Assembly: GCA_023014335.1 (NCBI GenBank)
Contig: JAECYW010000010.1
Coordinates: 2,108,001 to 2,172,000, forward strand
Source of the DNA: Galerina marginata
Taxonomy: Eukaryota > Basidiomycota > Agaricomycetes > Agaricales > Galerinaceae
Length of the DNA: 64,000 nt
Reading direction: 5' to 3'
Each line of letters starts with the position of its first letter. Within the stretch, counting starts at the first letter, position 1. Below the pieces are notes generated by a model. The model saw only the letters and a list, made by a program, of their open reading frames with translations, was not told the origin of the DNA and ran no database searches. The translations under genes and the position numbers were made by a program. Shown here one piece after another: positions 45,095-55,489 of the stretch.

Positions 45095-46246
45095 TGACTT
45101 CTTGAGTTTTGATAATTGGCAGATGAATGTTGGATATCAGGACTGAAATAGGCTCTAGAATTGTTCCCCGGACTGCCCGTCCGGGAAGATTGACGTGATC
45201 GTGATCGTGAGTGTCGACTCTAAAATCCTCGATAGTCGTAGAGTTGTTCGACCAGCCAAAGGCGTTCATGGGACGTATACGGCAGCGGGCGACCATATTA
45301 CCACGAGTTACAGTTTTGAATGCCACCATAGGGTACGGGCTTTATCCCGCCATTGAAAGCTCCTTTCCTCCCGATCATGTCCAAATTTGACATATTGGGA
45401 AAATAATGCTGAAAGCGGAAGCTGTGTTGGTGAGTTGCCAGAAGGTCTTTCCCGAAGTGGTATGGTCCTCTCCGTCTCTGTGAATTTGTTGAAAGATTTC
45501 ATGAGAGATCAATATTCGAACAATATTCGGATGTCACCGCTGATTAATATATCAGATGCGCTGCCGAAACCTTTCTCGAGTCTAAATAAGTGACCCGAAA
45601 TGGTGGTCACCAACTCACCGCGGTGTTCTCTTTGATTAGACGAACTTGCTCCTGAGAAGTAATAGCGTGCGAACGAAAAAAAAAGAGTAGAGTTTATTCT
45701 CACCATGGCGTACTGCAGTAATTGGGAGTCAGACTGGCTTGAGTGATCAATTTTTATGAGATGCAATGCTTGTGAAAGAATTCCGAATTTAAGTGATCAA
45801 CGAGTGATCATCGATCATCCGTCAATGACGATCATACTCGAGGATAATTCGGGCTTTAGAATCAGAAGGCCGTGATGGGTCTCTGAGAACGGCGCATACT
45901 TAATAACTCATAAAGGCGTCAGAAACTTAGAATAAGACCCGTAAGAATAACACTAGTAGGTTCAGAATAACTATCAAATGTTTGGGCGGCATAGCCGATG
46001 GGGAATGCTTGATTCTGCTTGGCTTAAGTCCTCGAGTCAGGGCATCAGTATCCACCGGAAGCCATGTAGGACGGACAGACTCCCTTCTGGTTTTTTTTTG
46101 CCGCCCAATGCTCTCGAAGACCGATTTTAACCGTGCCAAAAGTAGTAAATTTATACAGAGATAAGAATGTTTTGCGAGTTCAAATCTCAAGTTATATCGA
46201 GGAACAAATAACTAATTCGCTATTTACACATAAAGTTAGAGAGAAC
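45095..46246. other. Intergenic, left flank of the inverted-repeat element
   Basis: No gene seen. The last about 60 bases (from 46187; shared core CTATTTACACATAAA) match the sequence near 51680-51730 downstream of copy B. They are therefore the displaced downstream flank of copy A, separated from it by the element. Confidence 0.55.
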
Positions 46247-46252
46247 GGGTAC

Positions 46253-46650
46253 TATGGCTGGCATAGTGGGGAATAAATCCGCCTACACTTTATTTGGAAA
46301 ATGTGACTCCCCGTAAATATATTTGAGGTGCGCGTAAAACCTTCAATGGCCACGCGAAAATAATTAGCAAGCCGTAAACTTTTAAAGCGAGTGCGCAAAA
46401 ACATCTTCACTGCGCGGATATTTTATTGGCTGTCGCGAGAAAATATTACCTTGTTCCGGGAGAAATTAATGGCCCCCAGAGAAATATTCACGGTGAGCGG
46501 AAATATATTCACGGTGCGCAGAAATATATTCAGTGCGCGCGGAAACATATTCAATGCGCGAATTTATTATTTTTGCCCAAAGAATTTCTTTTCTTCAAGC
46601 TTTGCCGGCCTGTTGTGCTTACGTAAATGATCCGTTGATGGGAAATTTCG
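46253..46650 (+). repeat. Left terminal inverted repeat
   Basis: The outer half contains the unique sequence GGCATAGTGGGGAATAAATC; the inner half contains four to five short units of the form AAATATATTCA(C)GGTGCGC, so each arm has its own internal 20-22 base periodicity. Confidence 0.85.
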
Positions 46651-46758
46651 GCAAAGCCGTCAACGCGTGACCAGAGTTGATTTCCGTTTTGGCAGGTTAA
46701 TCTCAACCTCTCACCACTATTCCCATTGCCGCTTCCCCGTCCCACCAGCCACGTCTAC

Positions 46759-46982
46759 ATGGCCGAAACGACGCTGAGTACCCCTCCGAGTGCCCCTCCC
46801 TTCGAAGAACTGATGTGGGCCGGAATTCGAGTTCAACAAAGGATATTTGACATGTTGGAATACCCAAGTAAGTCGCAAATCGATTCCCACTGTGCAATGA
46901 ACTCATAATTCACCACATCCCAGTGCTAGTTAGCACGCCGCCACCCCATTATATTGTATTCTCCGCCACGTCACGGCACTGA
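46759..46982 (+). CDS. Small two-exon frame inside the element
   Basis: MAETTLSTPPSAPPFEELMW and on to LEYP is interrupted by GTAAGT...CCCAG, after which the frame continues MLVSTPPPHYIVFSATSRH and stops at 46980-46982. The donor is a perfect consensus, which suggests a captured gene fragment or the element's own small gene. I recognise no family, and coding status is uncertain. Confidence 0.3.
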
Positions 46983-46985
46983 TGC

Positions 46986-47687
46986 CTATCTGCGACGTCC
47001 GTCGCTAGGTGTCCCCCCGTCGGCGAGTACACCTGCTAGCAAGCAGCACGAGTTCATATGATGCTCGTGCTGTGTCGGAGCCTTCATATGAGGGGCTGCG
47101 GCTGTTAGTGGGTGCATTTCAAAGCTTCCCGCCGCCTTCTTCGGCATCCGTGGACCTCCTGGCAAGCAAGACGAGCTCATATGAGGCTCGTCTTGTGCTG
47201 GAGCCCTCATATGAGGGGTTTTAGCTGCCGGCGGACACATTTTAACGCCTCCCGCATCCTCTGCGGATGTCGCCGTACCCACCGGCAGGCAACACGAGCT
47301 CATGTGAGGCTCGTGTTGTGCTGGAGCCCTCATGTGAGGGGCTTCAGCGGCCGGCGGATATGTTTTAACGCCTCCCGTGTCCGTGCGGACGTCATTGTAT
47401 CCACCGGCAGGCAACGCGAGCTCATGTGAGGCTCGTGTTGTGCTGGAGCCCTCATGTGAGGGGTTCCAGCTGCCAACAGATGCATCCAGCAGCCTTCGCT
47501 GGCGTCGGCATATGCTGGAGCCTTCAACAGGTTCTAGCTGCTCATGGATGCCTTTTGATGGCTCTCGCGGCTTTTGTTGGTGTCGGCGTACCTGTTGGCA
47601 AGCAACACAAGCCTCGTGACTCAGCTTGTAGAGACTTGTCTGCGTGCATTTTGAGCCTTCGGGTGGCATCCGTAGCCATTGACGCAC
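46986..47687 (-). CDS. Open 41-residue repeat frame over the minisatellite
   Basis: A 233-residue frame read across the 123-base tandem repeat. Because 123 is 3 x 41, the repeat stays open as units like APHMRAPAQHEPHMSSCCLP followed by a variable part ending in GGVK-PPAA. It has no signal peptide, no recognised domain and no obvious upstream start context. It could be a chance consequence of the repeat length; expression is unproven. Confidence 0.25.
   Translation of the reverse strand: MRQWLRMPPEGSKCTQTSLYKLSHEACVACQQVRRHQQKPREPSKGIHEQLEPVEGSSICRRQRRLLDASVGSWNPSHEGSSTTRASHELALPAGGYNDVRTDTGGVKTYPPAAEAPHMRAPAQHEPHMSSCCLPVGTATSAEDAGGVKMCPPAAKTPHMRAPAQDEPHMSSSCLPGGPRMPKKAAGSFEMHPLTAAAPHMKAPTQHEHHMNSCCLLAGVLADGGTPSDGRRR
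47020..47640. repeat. 123-base tandem repeat with hairpin-forming units
   Basis: Clear units begin near 47039, 47161, 47284 and 47407 at GCAAGCA/GCAGGCA, spaced 122-123 bases, with degenerate units to about 47640. Each unit contains an inverted pair, such as AACACGAGCTC...GCTCGTGTT, and a near-palindrome CCTCATGTGAGG. Where one arm varies between units the other varies to match (CAGCACGAG/CTCGTGCTG; AAGACGAG/CTCGTCTT), which suggests selection or gene conversion preserving a hairpin. Confidence 0.8.
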
Positions 47688-47885
47688 AATTAGAGTAGTT
47701 TAGTTCGACACAATATTATCAGTATGTCTTTAGATATATGGTAGATGCTTTATCCATCCTTCAATAATTCAAGGTTTGTTACTTTCAAGGAAGCATAAGT
47801 TAGTCAAAGTAGTAACTAAGACTACCCGTCTTGGCCGTCATTTTGCAAACATCTGTCTAAGTTCGCTTTGGCAGGCTTAGCGGGT

Positions 47886-48284
47886 TTCGAAATTGCCATC
47901 AATGGATCATTTACGTAAGCACGGCAGGCCGGCAAAGCTTGAAGAAAAGAAATTCTTTGGGCAAAAATAATAAATTCGCGCATTGAATATGTTTCCGCGC
48001 GCACTGAATATATTTCTGCGCACCGTGAATATATTTCCGCGCACCGTGAATATTTCTCTGGGGGCCATTAATTTCTCCCGGAACAAGGTAATATTTTCTC
48101 GCGACAGCCAATAAAATATCCGCGCAGTGAAGATGTTTTTGCGCACTCGCTTTAAAAGTTTACGGCTCGCTAATTATTTTCGCGGGGCCATTGAAGGTTT
48201 TACGCGCACCTCAAATATATTTACGGGGAGTCATATTTTCCAAATAAAGTGTAGGCGGATTTATTCCCCACTATGCCAGCCATA
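47886..48284 (-). repeat. Right terminal inverted repeat
   Basis: Reverse-complement partner of the left arm, nearly identical through the whole length, including the inner short repeats. Confidence 0.85.
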
Positions 48285-48440
48285 GGGTACAGACCCAGGC
48301 GCGTTTCATATTCCGCCGCCATAGCACACTCACATGGTGCCAGGGGTTGTAAACTGCAAAAATTTGACAGGAAGAAACCCTCGTAGGGTAAAACAAAAAG
48401 ATGGTCCAGAAATTTTGATGTCGACCTAGAGCCGCTTGGA

Positions 48441-49494
48441 TTACAATACCTCGTCGTCTTCGTCCCTGATATGCCTGACTCGATCGGCAATCCACCGCTT
48501 GCGCACCCCTTCACGGCTAAGAGCCAGGTACGCATCGGCGGCGGAGACGTCTTCCTGGAACAGATCAATAAGCGCCACGATGCATCTATCAGAAAGATCG
48601 GTTTCAAGACGCTGGACGCGCTCCATGGCCTCGGTTTTCCGAACGGACGAGTCACGAACAGTCATCTCTGTGTTTGGAGGTCGTTCCAGAGAGGAGGCTC
48701 GTATAAGTCGACGTTTGGCTGGCGGCGCAACAGGAACTTCGGCATCGGGCGCTCTCTTCTGAGAAGATGAACCGACCTTCGGGACAGTTCCCTGGGACGG
48801 TTTGTGGTGTATTTGACTGGAGTCCGCAATTACAATCCCCGCATTACTATTGATTGCTGGTACTTCATCAGTGGATCGAACCGGCACAGAAGAGGTGCTT
48901 GCAGCAAAGTCCGTCCTCTGTTGAGAGGGTCCTGTCGCGGTTATACCTCTGTCAGTCGAAGTCGGGTGAGCTTTCTTCGGCTTATAAACGACAACGTCGC
49001 TTTCGTCATCGCTATCCTGTGAAAACAACAAGGGGTCATAAGCTGCACTTAGTATAACTGGTTTTACCCTGAGAACAGATGTAAAGCATACAAAAATAGT
49101 TATCACTTCTTTGACTTCGTCCGTTGGCTCAACTTTCACACCATTTGATGGAGGAGCAATGGCCTGAACTCGTTTTAGTTGCGTCGTGGTGGCGAAAGCT
49201 CCCAGAACATGACGGCGTTTGAGATGCTTGCTTAAAGACCGGAAGTTCTTGGTTGAGTGCGTGCAAGATGGGCATTGAAGGAGAGAAGTTGGGGTCTCTC
49301 GCTGGAGTGTGTAGAGAACTTTCTCCGTATCTAAACGCAAGCATCAGCGTGAGTGAAAATTGAGCAAGTGTGAATGTACTTTTTTGAAGAATCCAGTATC
49401 TGTCATGATGCTCGTTGATAGTATGATGTGCAAAACCATTGGATTTTCGGTCACTGTAGGTGTAGGAGCACTCAGGCTGTGGGCAAGAATGCAT
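48441..49494 (-). CDS. Zinc-finger family protein with shared C-terminal domain, copy A
   Basis: Three exons. Exon 1 is MHSCPQPECSYTY...HHTINEHHDRYW, a C2H2-like module. A phase 1 GTACAT...TAG intron leads to exon 2 with a second module CPSCTHSTKNFRSLSKHLKRRH (C-x2-C-x12-H-x4-H). A phase 0 GTATGC...CAG intron leads to the acidic start DSDDESDVVV of exon 3, a disordered linker with the basic patch PPAKRRLIR, and the C-terminal domain ending REGVRKRWIADRVRHIRDED. The two-module N-terminus and basic patch suggest a nuclear nucleic-acid-binding protein. Its downstream flank is split by the inverted-repeat element at 46253-48284. It is closest to copy B, with which it shares flanking sequence. Confidence 0.78.
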
Positions 49495-49972
49495 TGGAAC
49501 GAGATTGAAGAGTTGGTGGTCGACGAGAAAATCGCGACAGCCATTTTGGTGCCTGACGAGCCTTATATAGGACCCTGCTATCTTGTCAGATCAGATAGGC
49601 ATCAGATCCTCTCGCTGGTCGCCAACATTCCTCGCAGCGGCGACGACGCAGCCTACTCAAGTTATCAGTTTCTACACTTTTAATGGATTTAACTAATATT
49701 CAGAAGGTGGCAACAATATCCATCACTTCGCACACTTTGTGGGGTAAGGTTATATCAGCAGTCGACGGTAGCCCACTTAATTTGGTCCGCTGTACGAAAG
49801 CTCATCAATATCTAAAAGGGAGCGAATAAGATAGACATCATTAACATTCCGTCGCTCTATGGAGGACCGTTGGCAGATGGGCGTGAACGACTGAAAGGAG
49901 TCTGAGGACAGGAAGCCCCGCAGAAAACAATAAGGTCCTGATGACTGAGTTGGAGGCGGTCAATTACGACAC
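49495..49972. other. Intergenic between copies A and C
   Basis: Upstream region of copy A and downstream region of the broken copy C. No gene seen. Confidence 0.45.
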
Positions 49973-50760
49973 CTAATCGTCGTACTCTTCCTGCTGCTCC
50001 CTGATATGCCTAACCCGAGCTTTGACCCACTGTTTACGCACTCCTTCACGTGTAAGAGCTAGATACACATCAGCAGCAGACACGTCTTCCTGGAAGGGAT
50101 CAATCAGGGCGACGATGCATCGGTCTGAAAGGCCAGTTTCAAGACGCTGGACGCGTTCCATAGCTCCAATCTTCCGAACTGAAGGGTCTCGAAATATCAC
50201 CGCCACTCTGGACGAGAGGTTTGAGTAAGCCGGCGCACGACAGGTGGACAAGCAAGGGCGTCTGCAGCGTCTGCAGGTAGGATTCGCTTCAGACGACGCT
50301 TCTTGGGCGATGATCCCGGCGTCGCAACCGTCTCGTGCGAAGGACTGTTGTGCAGTTTAGTGGACTTGACGATCGCAGTTGCTGATTGTTTGTCGACTGC
50401 AAGTGCTTCATCTCGACGTTGTGGTGGAACAGACTCAGAGGTGGTGGTTGAGGAAACCCGGTTCCGTCGTGATAAAACTTTCGTAGTCGGGCCGCCTCAC
50501 AGTCCTTGGAGTCGGTTGACCATTTTTCCCGCGACCTAGTCGAGGAGGACTAAATGCCTGTTAGAGTATAGGCACCTCACTTAGATCACAAGAGAGCCAC
50601 ATACGGAATTCGACATTAGACGTAATGACCGCCTAGTGCCATGAGGTTCCGACGACGCCTTTGCTGCTTCTCTAACACGAGACTTCTTGTGCGAAGGTTT
50701 TGTATAGCTGCGTCAAAACATGGGTTTTGTCGTCCACCAACAATTTTAACATAGAAACGT
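49973..50760 (-). pseudogene. Broken member of the zinc-finger family, copy C
   Basis: The C-terminal domain is readable (RDPSVRKIGAMERVQRLETG, then DVSAADVYLALTREGVRKQWV, stop 49973). Just upstream the frame shifts at about 50225: PEWR followed by TGA, while the linker (SSPKKRRLKR, basic patch) continues in another frame. Farther upstream SFITTEPGFLNHHL ends in a stop in a third frame, and a GTATGT...CTAACAG intron is still visible near 50545-50590. No zinc modules can be found. One conserved position differs (LIDPFQ for LIDLFQ). This is a truncated, frameshifted copy. Confidence 0.7.
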
Positions 50761-51867
50761 ACAAAGATTCCATAGACACTGCATGTCCCCCTTGTTTGTA
50801 GTAATTGGCCGACTTTCAGGAACTAATGAAGATATGAGCAGGTGTTTGGATGCCAGCAACGAACAGCGACTAGTCACAACATCATTTTTCGTAAGGATTC
50901 AGACATTTAATTTGCTGAAGCTGCCCATTTGCGTCGAGAAGAGAATAGTCACGAGAAGACGAGAAGACATGGTTTGGAATCAACCGTTCACGACAAAACG
51001 CGCCTAGCAAACGGTCGAAGTGTAAACGTTTACACGGTTGAAGGTCAGGAAACATCTTGGGCGAGTCGCAATATTTATATTCAACGTGATTTCCCACGAT
51101 ATATTTTCACTCACCGACCTCCCCAGGATGTTATTCACAATTGCATTTTGACTCCTCGGTTGAGTTGATAGTTTATGGACATAAGTAATATTAGTGAACA
51201 ATTTTTTCAATCTACTTTAAATTTACAAGCATTCACCGGCCAATGAGAAATAAAGACTGACCTCGCCGGAATACTTTATGGGCAAGAATTTCAAGCGAAT
51301 TTCAACTTACTGCAAGTCGACATAGCGAATACATACCCAGTAAGAATATAGAATAGGGTTCCCTTCAAAACATGTCATTGATGTTCAAGGAATTCAAGTG
51401 GTCACAATCTAAAGTGTCCATAGACCGAAAATAAATTTAAATTTTAAAGGAGAGAAGCAGAGAGAGCCCGTGCTCGCAACGTGTTCGAGCCCAACGTGTT
51501 TTGCGTCGATCCTCAAGAAAAGCCACAGAATATCAGTTGACTATCGGCAACGTTCTAAGTCGGTACAATGGCCTGCGAACTTTCTTCTTCGCCCGTACGA
51601 CGTTTTTAACACCGGCATAAACCGCGTCATAGATTGACTCATTCGAGAATTATTAGAACGCTTTGCGCGTTTATATTTCATAGTTGTATAGAGGAATAAT
51701 TCGTTATTTACACATAAAATAGTACAGGGGCATGTCATATTCCGCAGCCATAAGCACACTCGGATGGTGCTAAAGAATTGTAGACCGCACAAAATCGACA
51801 GGAGGAAGCTTCGCAGAATAAAACAATATGATACAGAGATTGTGACGTCGGCCTGGTTTCGCTCTGA
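50761..51867. other. Intergenic between copies C and B
   Basis: No gene seen. The segment 51680-51867 is the downstream flank of copy B and aligns with 46187-46252 plus 48285-48440, the interrupted flank of copy A. Confidence 0.55.
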
Positions 51868-52924
51868 TTACAATACCTCGTCCTTACCATCTCTGATATG
51901 CCTAACCCGATCCGCAATCCACTGCTTGCGCACTCCTTCACGGGTAAGAGCAAGGTACGCGTCGGCCGCAGAGACGTCTTGCTGGAACAAATCGATAAGC
52001 GCCACGACGCACCGGTCTGAAAGACCAGTTTCAAGACGCTGGACGCGATCCATGGCCTCAGTCTTCCGAACCGATGGGTCACGAACTACACTCTCGGTGT
52101 TTGGCGGACGCTCTGGGGCAGAGGCTTGGATAAGTCGACGCTTGGCTGGTGGCTCGATAGGGACATCTACGTCCGGCTCTCTCTTCTGAGAAGACGAACC
52201 AATTTTCGTAACAGTCCCGTGGAACGGTTTGTGGTGTGGTCGGCTGGCCTTAGACTTGGCAATTAGAATGCCTCCAATACTGTTGAGGGCTGGTACTTCG
52301 GGTTGGGATCGACTCAGAGACGGCCCAGCCGCGCTGCTCGTAGGAGAATCCCTCTTCTGTTGAGAAGCTCCTGCCGCGGTCGTAGCTTCGTCAGCAGAAG
52401 TCGGTTGAGGTTTCTTTGGATTAACAAAGACGATGTCGCTATCGTCGTCGCTATCCTGTGATAGTAATGAAGACAAATAATCATATGCCCTAGTTAGTAC
52501 CACTGATTCCTTGACAACAGAAGCGCAGCATACAATCGATATCACGTCCTTAACGTCTCCGTTTCGGTCGAGTTTCACACCTTTTGATGCAGAGGAGATG
52601 GCTAGTGCTCGGTTTAGTCGAAGAGTGGTGATAAAGTCTGGCAAATCATGGGTTGGAAGATGCCCCCACAAAGACCTGGAATCTCGAGTTGAATAAGCGC
52701 AAGATGGGCATTGAAGGGATGAGGTCGGGGTCTCTCGTCGGATGACGAAGAGGACGTTCCCAGTTTCTAGAAAGGAGGTTCAATGCGCGTGAAAACGGAG
52801 CCAGTGCGAATGTACTTCTTTCAAGTACCCAATAGCGCAGACGGTGAAGGCTTGACGTATGCGTTGAAAAAGTGGACTTTTGGTGATCGAGATAGGTGGA
52901 AGGGCACAGAGGGCAAGAAAGCAT
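51868..52924 (-). CDS. Zinc-finger family protein with shared C-terminal domain, copy B
   Basis: The same three-exon plan as copy A. Exon 1 is MLSCPLCPSTYLDHQKSTF...HTSSLHRLRYW. Exon 2 carries RRETPTSSLQCPSCAYSTRD...WGHLPTH, whose finger is C-x2-C with two histidines but diverged between them. Exon 3 begins DSDDDSDIVF, continues through a linker with PPAKRRLIQ, and ends with RKTEAMDRVQRLETGLSDRC...SAADAYLALTREGVRKQWIA. A longer upstream frame exists, but homology with the other copies favours the start at 52924. Probably nuclear. Downstream sequence is an uninterrupted version of copy A's flank. Confidence 0.78.
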
Positions 52925-53953
52925 ATTTAACGAGCTTGGAGAACTGGCGGTCGACGCCAAATTATGATACTTATGTCCTGCGGTGAGTGCTGATAGTGAC
53001 GATAAGCGCTTCGGAACCTGAGCCAATAACCAAGCGCGGATGCTCCGTATACAGTGGCCACTGGGTCGTCACCCTCTTTGACCCGGGAAAAAGGGTCAGG
53101 CCAATATCGGTCAAGCCAATTTAACGGGGTCAGGACATGGGTGGGGTCAACGATCGCGGGAGTAGAACTTGGGAAGCGCTGACGCCTTTCAAATCAACAC
53201 CCGCTGTTTTCGACCCGCGATGCCTCAGGGTGCTCTGACCCTGCCTCTCCTCCGGATAAGACCTAGCGCCAGTGGTCACTCTTGTCGTCATCCTCCTGAC
53301 CTGGGCAGGGAAAAATCGGTCAGGCCAATTTAACGGGGTCAGGGCATGGGTGGGGTCAACAATCGCGGGAGTAGAACTTGAGAAGCGCTGACGCCTTTTC
53401 AAATCAACATCGGCTGTTTTCGACCCGCAACGCCTCAGGGTGCTCTGACCCTGCCTCTCCTCTTGTACTGGACATCGTACAGAGTAGCTTAGGAGGAGGT
53501 TGGTGTAACATAAATTTCTCTGCGAAAGAACCCAACGATTCGGTCAGTTGTTGGCTTTACCCGATCCGTCAGGTCGACGACCTTTCTTGCAGTCTAAGCA
53601 TTTTTTGTTCGAGTACAATTTATAGAGCGTTTTGGTCTAAGTACGTACCCGACAGTAGTTTCGAAAACATTTGATAGGAATGATTATTGGTCGCAGAGAG
53701 GCAGACCCCGTTGTTTAGGACGCCGTCCTAGATAAGAGTTAGATAGGCATCCGCGGTGTTCCCGGCAATAACCTCTCGAGCCGACTGCTGTCTGCAGTCC
53801 AGAGAATAAGAGTGAGAGCGGAAAGATTTGGATCATACGCAGGCAGGGAATAAACAAGCTTTATACGCCAAAATCTGTTTGAATCGTGTCAAGATCGAAT
53901 TTACAAGAACGTACCGAACCCAAGAAACATGCAAGAATACTCAATGAAATACA
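52925..53953. other. Intergenic with a two-unit tandem repeat
   Basis: Contains the 209-base duplication described separately. No gene is supported; the frames across it arise from the repeat. Confidence 0.5.
53052..53460. repeat. Two-copy tandem repeat, about 209-base unit
   Basis: GCCAATTTAACGGGGTCAGG occurs at 53115 and 53324, and long blocks on each side match: GGGTGGGGTCAAC-ATCGCG, AAGCGCTGACGCCTTT, CTGTTTTCGACCCGC and CTCAGGGTGCTCTGACCCTG. Units differ by scattered substitutions. No function is evident. Confidence 0.75.
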
Positions 53954-55346
53954 TTAACCACCTGCCTGCACTTCCATCTCCCCGTCCCCAGTCCCAGTCC
54001 CGCCCCCATATCCATCCCCAGTCCCACTCCCCACACTCCGCCTCCGAGCCTGAGTCTGAGGCTGAGTCTGAGTCTTGCCAACACACTCCCCCACCCACGC
54101 CCTCCTCACGCCCTCCCTTTCCAAACACAAATACGTATCCGCCGCGCCCACATCAGCTCTAAACACATTCGCAAGCCGCGCCATATCCGCATCCGCCAGC
54201 CCCGTTCCCGATCCCGGAGCAGTCTCCAACCGCTCCGCCCGCCGGATAGCGAGCATCTTGCGGAGGGTGGGTTCGGGGAGGGAACGCGTGCCGGCGAGAG
54301 CGGAGTGGAGGATCGTGGAGAAGTCGTCGGGTTCGGGCACGGGGCCGGGGATGGGGACGGTCCTAGGTCTTGTGTGTTGGTGTTGGGGTTGGGGGTGGTG
54401 TTGAACGGGCAATGGGGGTGACGCGAATGATGAGATGGTGGGTCCCGGTGCGGGTGCGGGTGCTGCTGTGGCACCGGTGTGAGGTCTGGGTGGACATATG
54501 CGCTTGGATGCGCGGGCGTCGGGGTCGGAAACGGGGTCGGCTCGTCGTTTGGGTGGCGGTCGGGCGGTCGCGGGGGATGTGGTTTGTGCTTGTGCTTGTG
54601 CTTGTGCTTTGGCTTGTGCTGGGCGTTGGGTGTTGGATTGGCGCTCGAGCGGGGGTGTTGGGGTCTAGTTGTAAATCAGCACAACTGCTTGTGAACGGAG
54701 GAAAACTGGATACGACGTACGGGTTGTTCAGACGAACTGGCATTGGTTCCCCCTCCGGGTGCGAGTAGAGTCCTGCTGGACGCATTGCTATGCGGCGGAG
54801 TCACCACCAGACGGTGGACGCTTTTCAAATGGGGCCATCCCTTGTCGCGGAAGACCAAAGCAGCCTTGGGCCGCTTTGTTGACTACTCATCGTCAATCCA
54901 TTTGGCCGAAAAATGCAGGGAAAAAAAATGATACGCACACCGATGAAAGCATCCCACTTTTCTTCGTTATGAGGCCCTATATTAGCGCCTTTAACCTCGT
55001 CCCATCCAAACTTGGCGCGAATCTGCTGAACGAGGCCGTACATCTGCTGCAGCTAGAACTATCCCATCAGCTGCGGCCCCTCCACAGAGGCGAGTGGCAA
55101 CAAAGACTCCACGCAAGAAGAGAGCGCACCTACCGTGTTCCATTTACTCTGACAAGATCTTGGAGTTCTCTGAGCTTTAGTGTTTTCATCGAGGGCCTTG
55201 CTGGCGTGCCTCCAGATTTCACCGTCGTTAGGAAACCGCAGGCACCGGCCGGCAGGCTCTAGCTCGCCGTCGTGTCGGTTGTCCCAGATGATGTCGAGGA
55301 GGACGTTGGTCTCTTCTTCAGTCCAATGCGCTCCGGATTGACTCAT
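53954..55346 (-). CDS. Myb/SANT-like protein with the shared C-terminal domain, copy F
   Basis: Exon 1 (start 55346; a longer start at 55388 is possible) encodes HWTEEETNVLLDIIWDN...WRHASKALDE...RTPRSCQSKWNT. After a GTAGGT...GCAG intron comes QMYGLVQQIRAKFGWDEVKG and EEKWDAFI. Later sequence reads FRDKGWPHLKSVHRLV. This is the Myb/SANT-like domain (Pfam Myb_DNA-bind_3 type). The last exon, GC-rich and Pro/Gln-rich, ends with RRAERLET...LADADMARLANVFRADVGAADTYLCLEREGVRRAWV, a diverged form of the domain ending copies A-E. The join between EEKWDAFI and FRDKGWPH is unresolved: the homologous frame contains a TAG (about 54889), so either an unusual acceptor is used or the gene is damaged there. 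Confidence 0.65.
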
Positions 55347-55489
55347 TGGGAGGGAGGAACGCGGATGGTCAATGTGGATTGGGTTCAACCCGTAATTTTA
55401 AGCGATGACATTGACGTGAGAAAACCCGCTTTGACCACGGTGCTGTCAATTTACATAACTTCTACTTCATCCGTTCGTTTGCAACCTAT
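55347..55489. promoter_or_regulatory. Compact divergent promoter between copies F and D
   Basis: Only about 100-145 bases separate the start of the Myb/SANT-like gene (minus strand) from the ATG of zinc-finger copy D (plus strand). Any promoter for both must lie here. No TATA box is obvious. Confidence 0.5.

Larger units (their letters stand above)
46253..48284. mobile_element. Non-autonomous DNA element with ~400-base terminal inverted repeats
   Basis: The ends are inverted copies of each other: left arm about 46253-46650, right arm about 47886-48284, differing at only about eight positions by eye. Both termini read TATGGCTGGCATAGTGGGG inwards. GGGTAC is repeated immediately outside each end (46247-46252 and 48285-48290), a 6-base target duplication (4 bases if the terminal C/G pair is counted as part of the arms). 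No transposase is encoded, so the element must have been moved in trans. Long arms resemble MULE-type or foldback elements, but the target duplication is shorter than the 8-11 bases usual for MULEs; the superfamily is unresolved. The interior holds a small two-exon frame and a 123-base tandem repeat. Confidence 0.85.

Noticed and set aside
46190..46200. Short tRNA T-arm-like sequence (GAGTTCAAATCTC) nearby at about 46175
   Set aside because: No acceptor stem or anticodon arm can be placed around it.
47009..47429. Plus-strand frames over the 123-base repeat
   Set aside because: Several frames are open only because the unit is a multiple of three; none has a better claim to being coding than the longer minus-strand frame.
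46253..48284. Interpreting the two arms as a CRISPR array or long terminal repeats
   Set aside because: The arms are inverted, not direct, and the organism is a eukaryote; the target duplication supports a DNA transposon-type element.
54363..54785. Long overlapping frames on both strands in the GC-rich stretch
   Set aside because: They arise from low-complexity, stop-poor sequence. The frame ending in the shared C-terminal domain is the one supported by homology.
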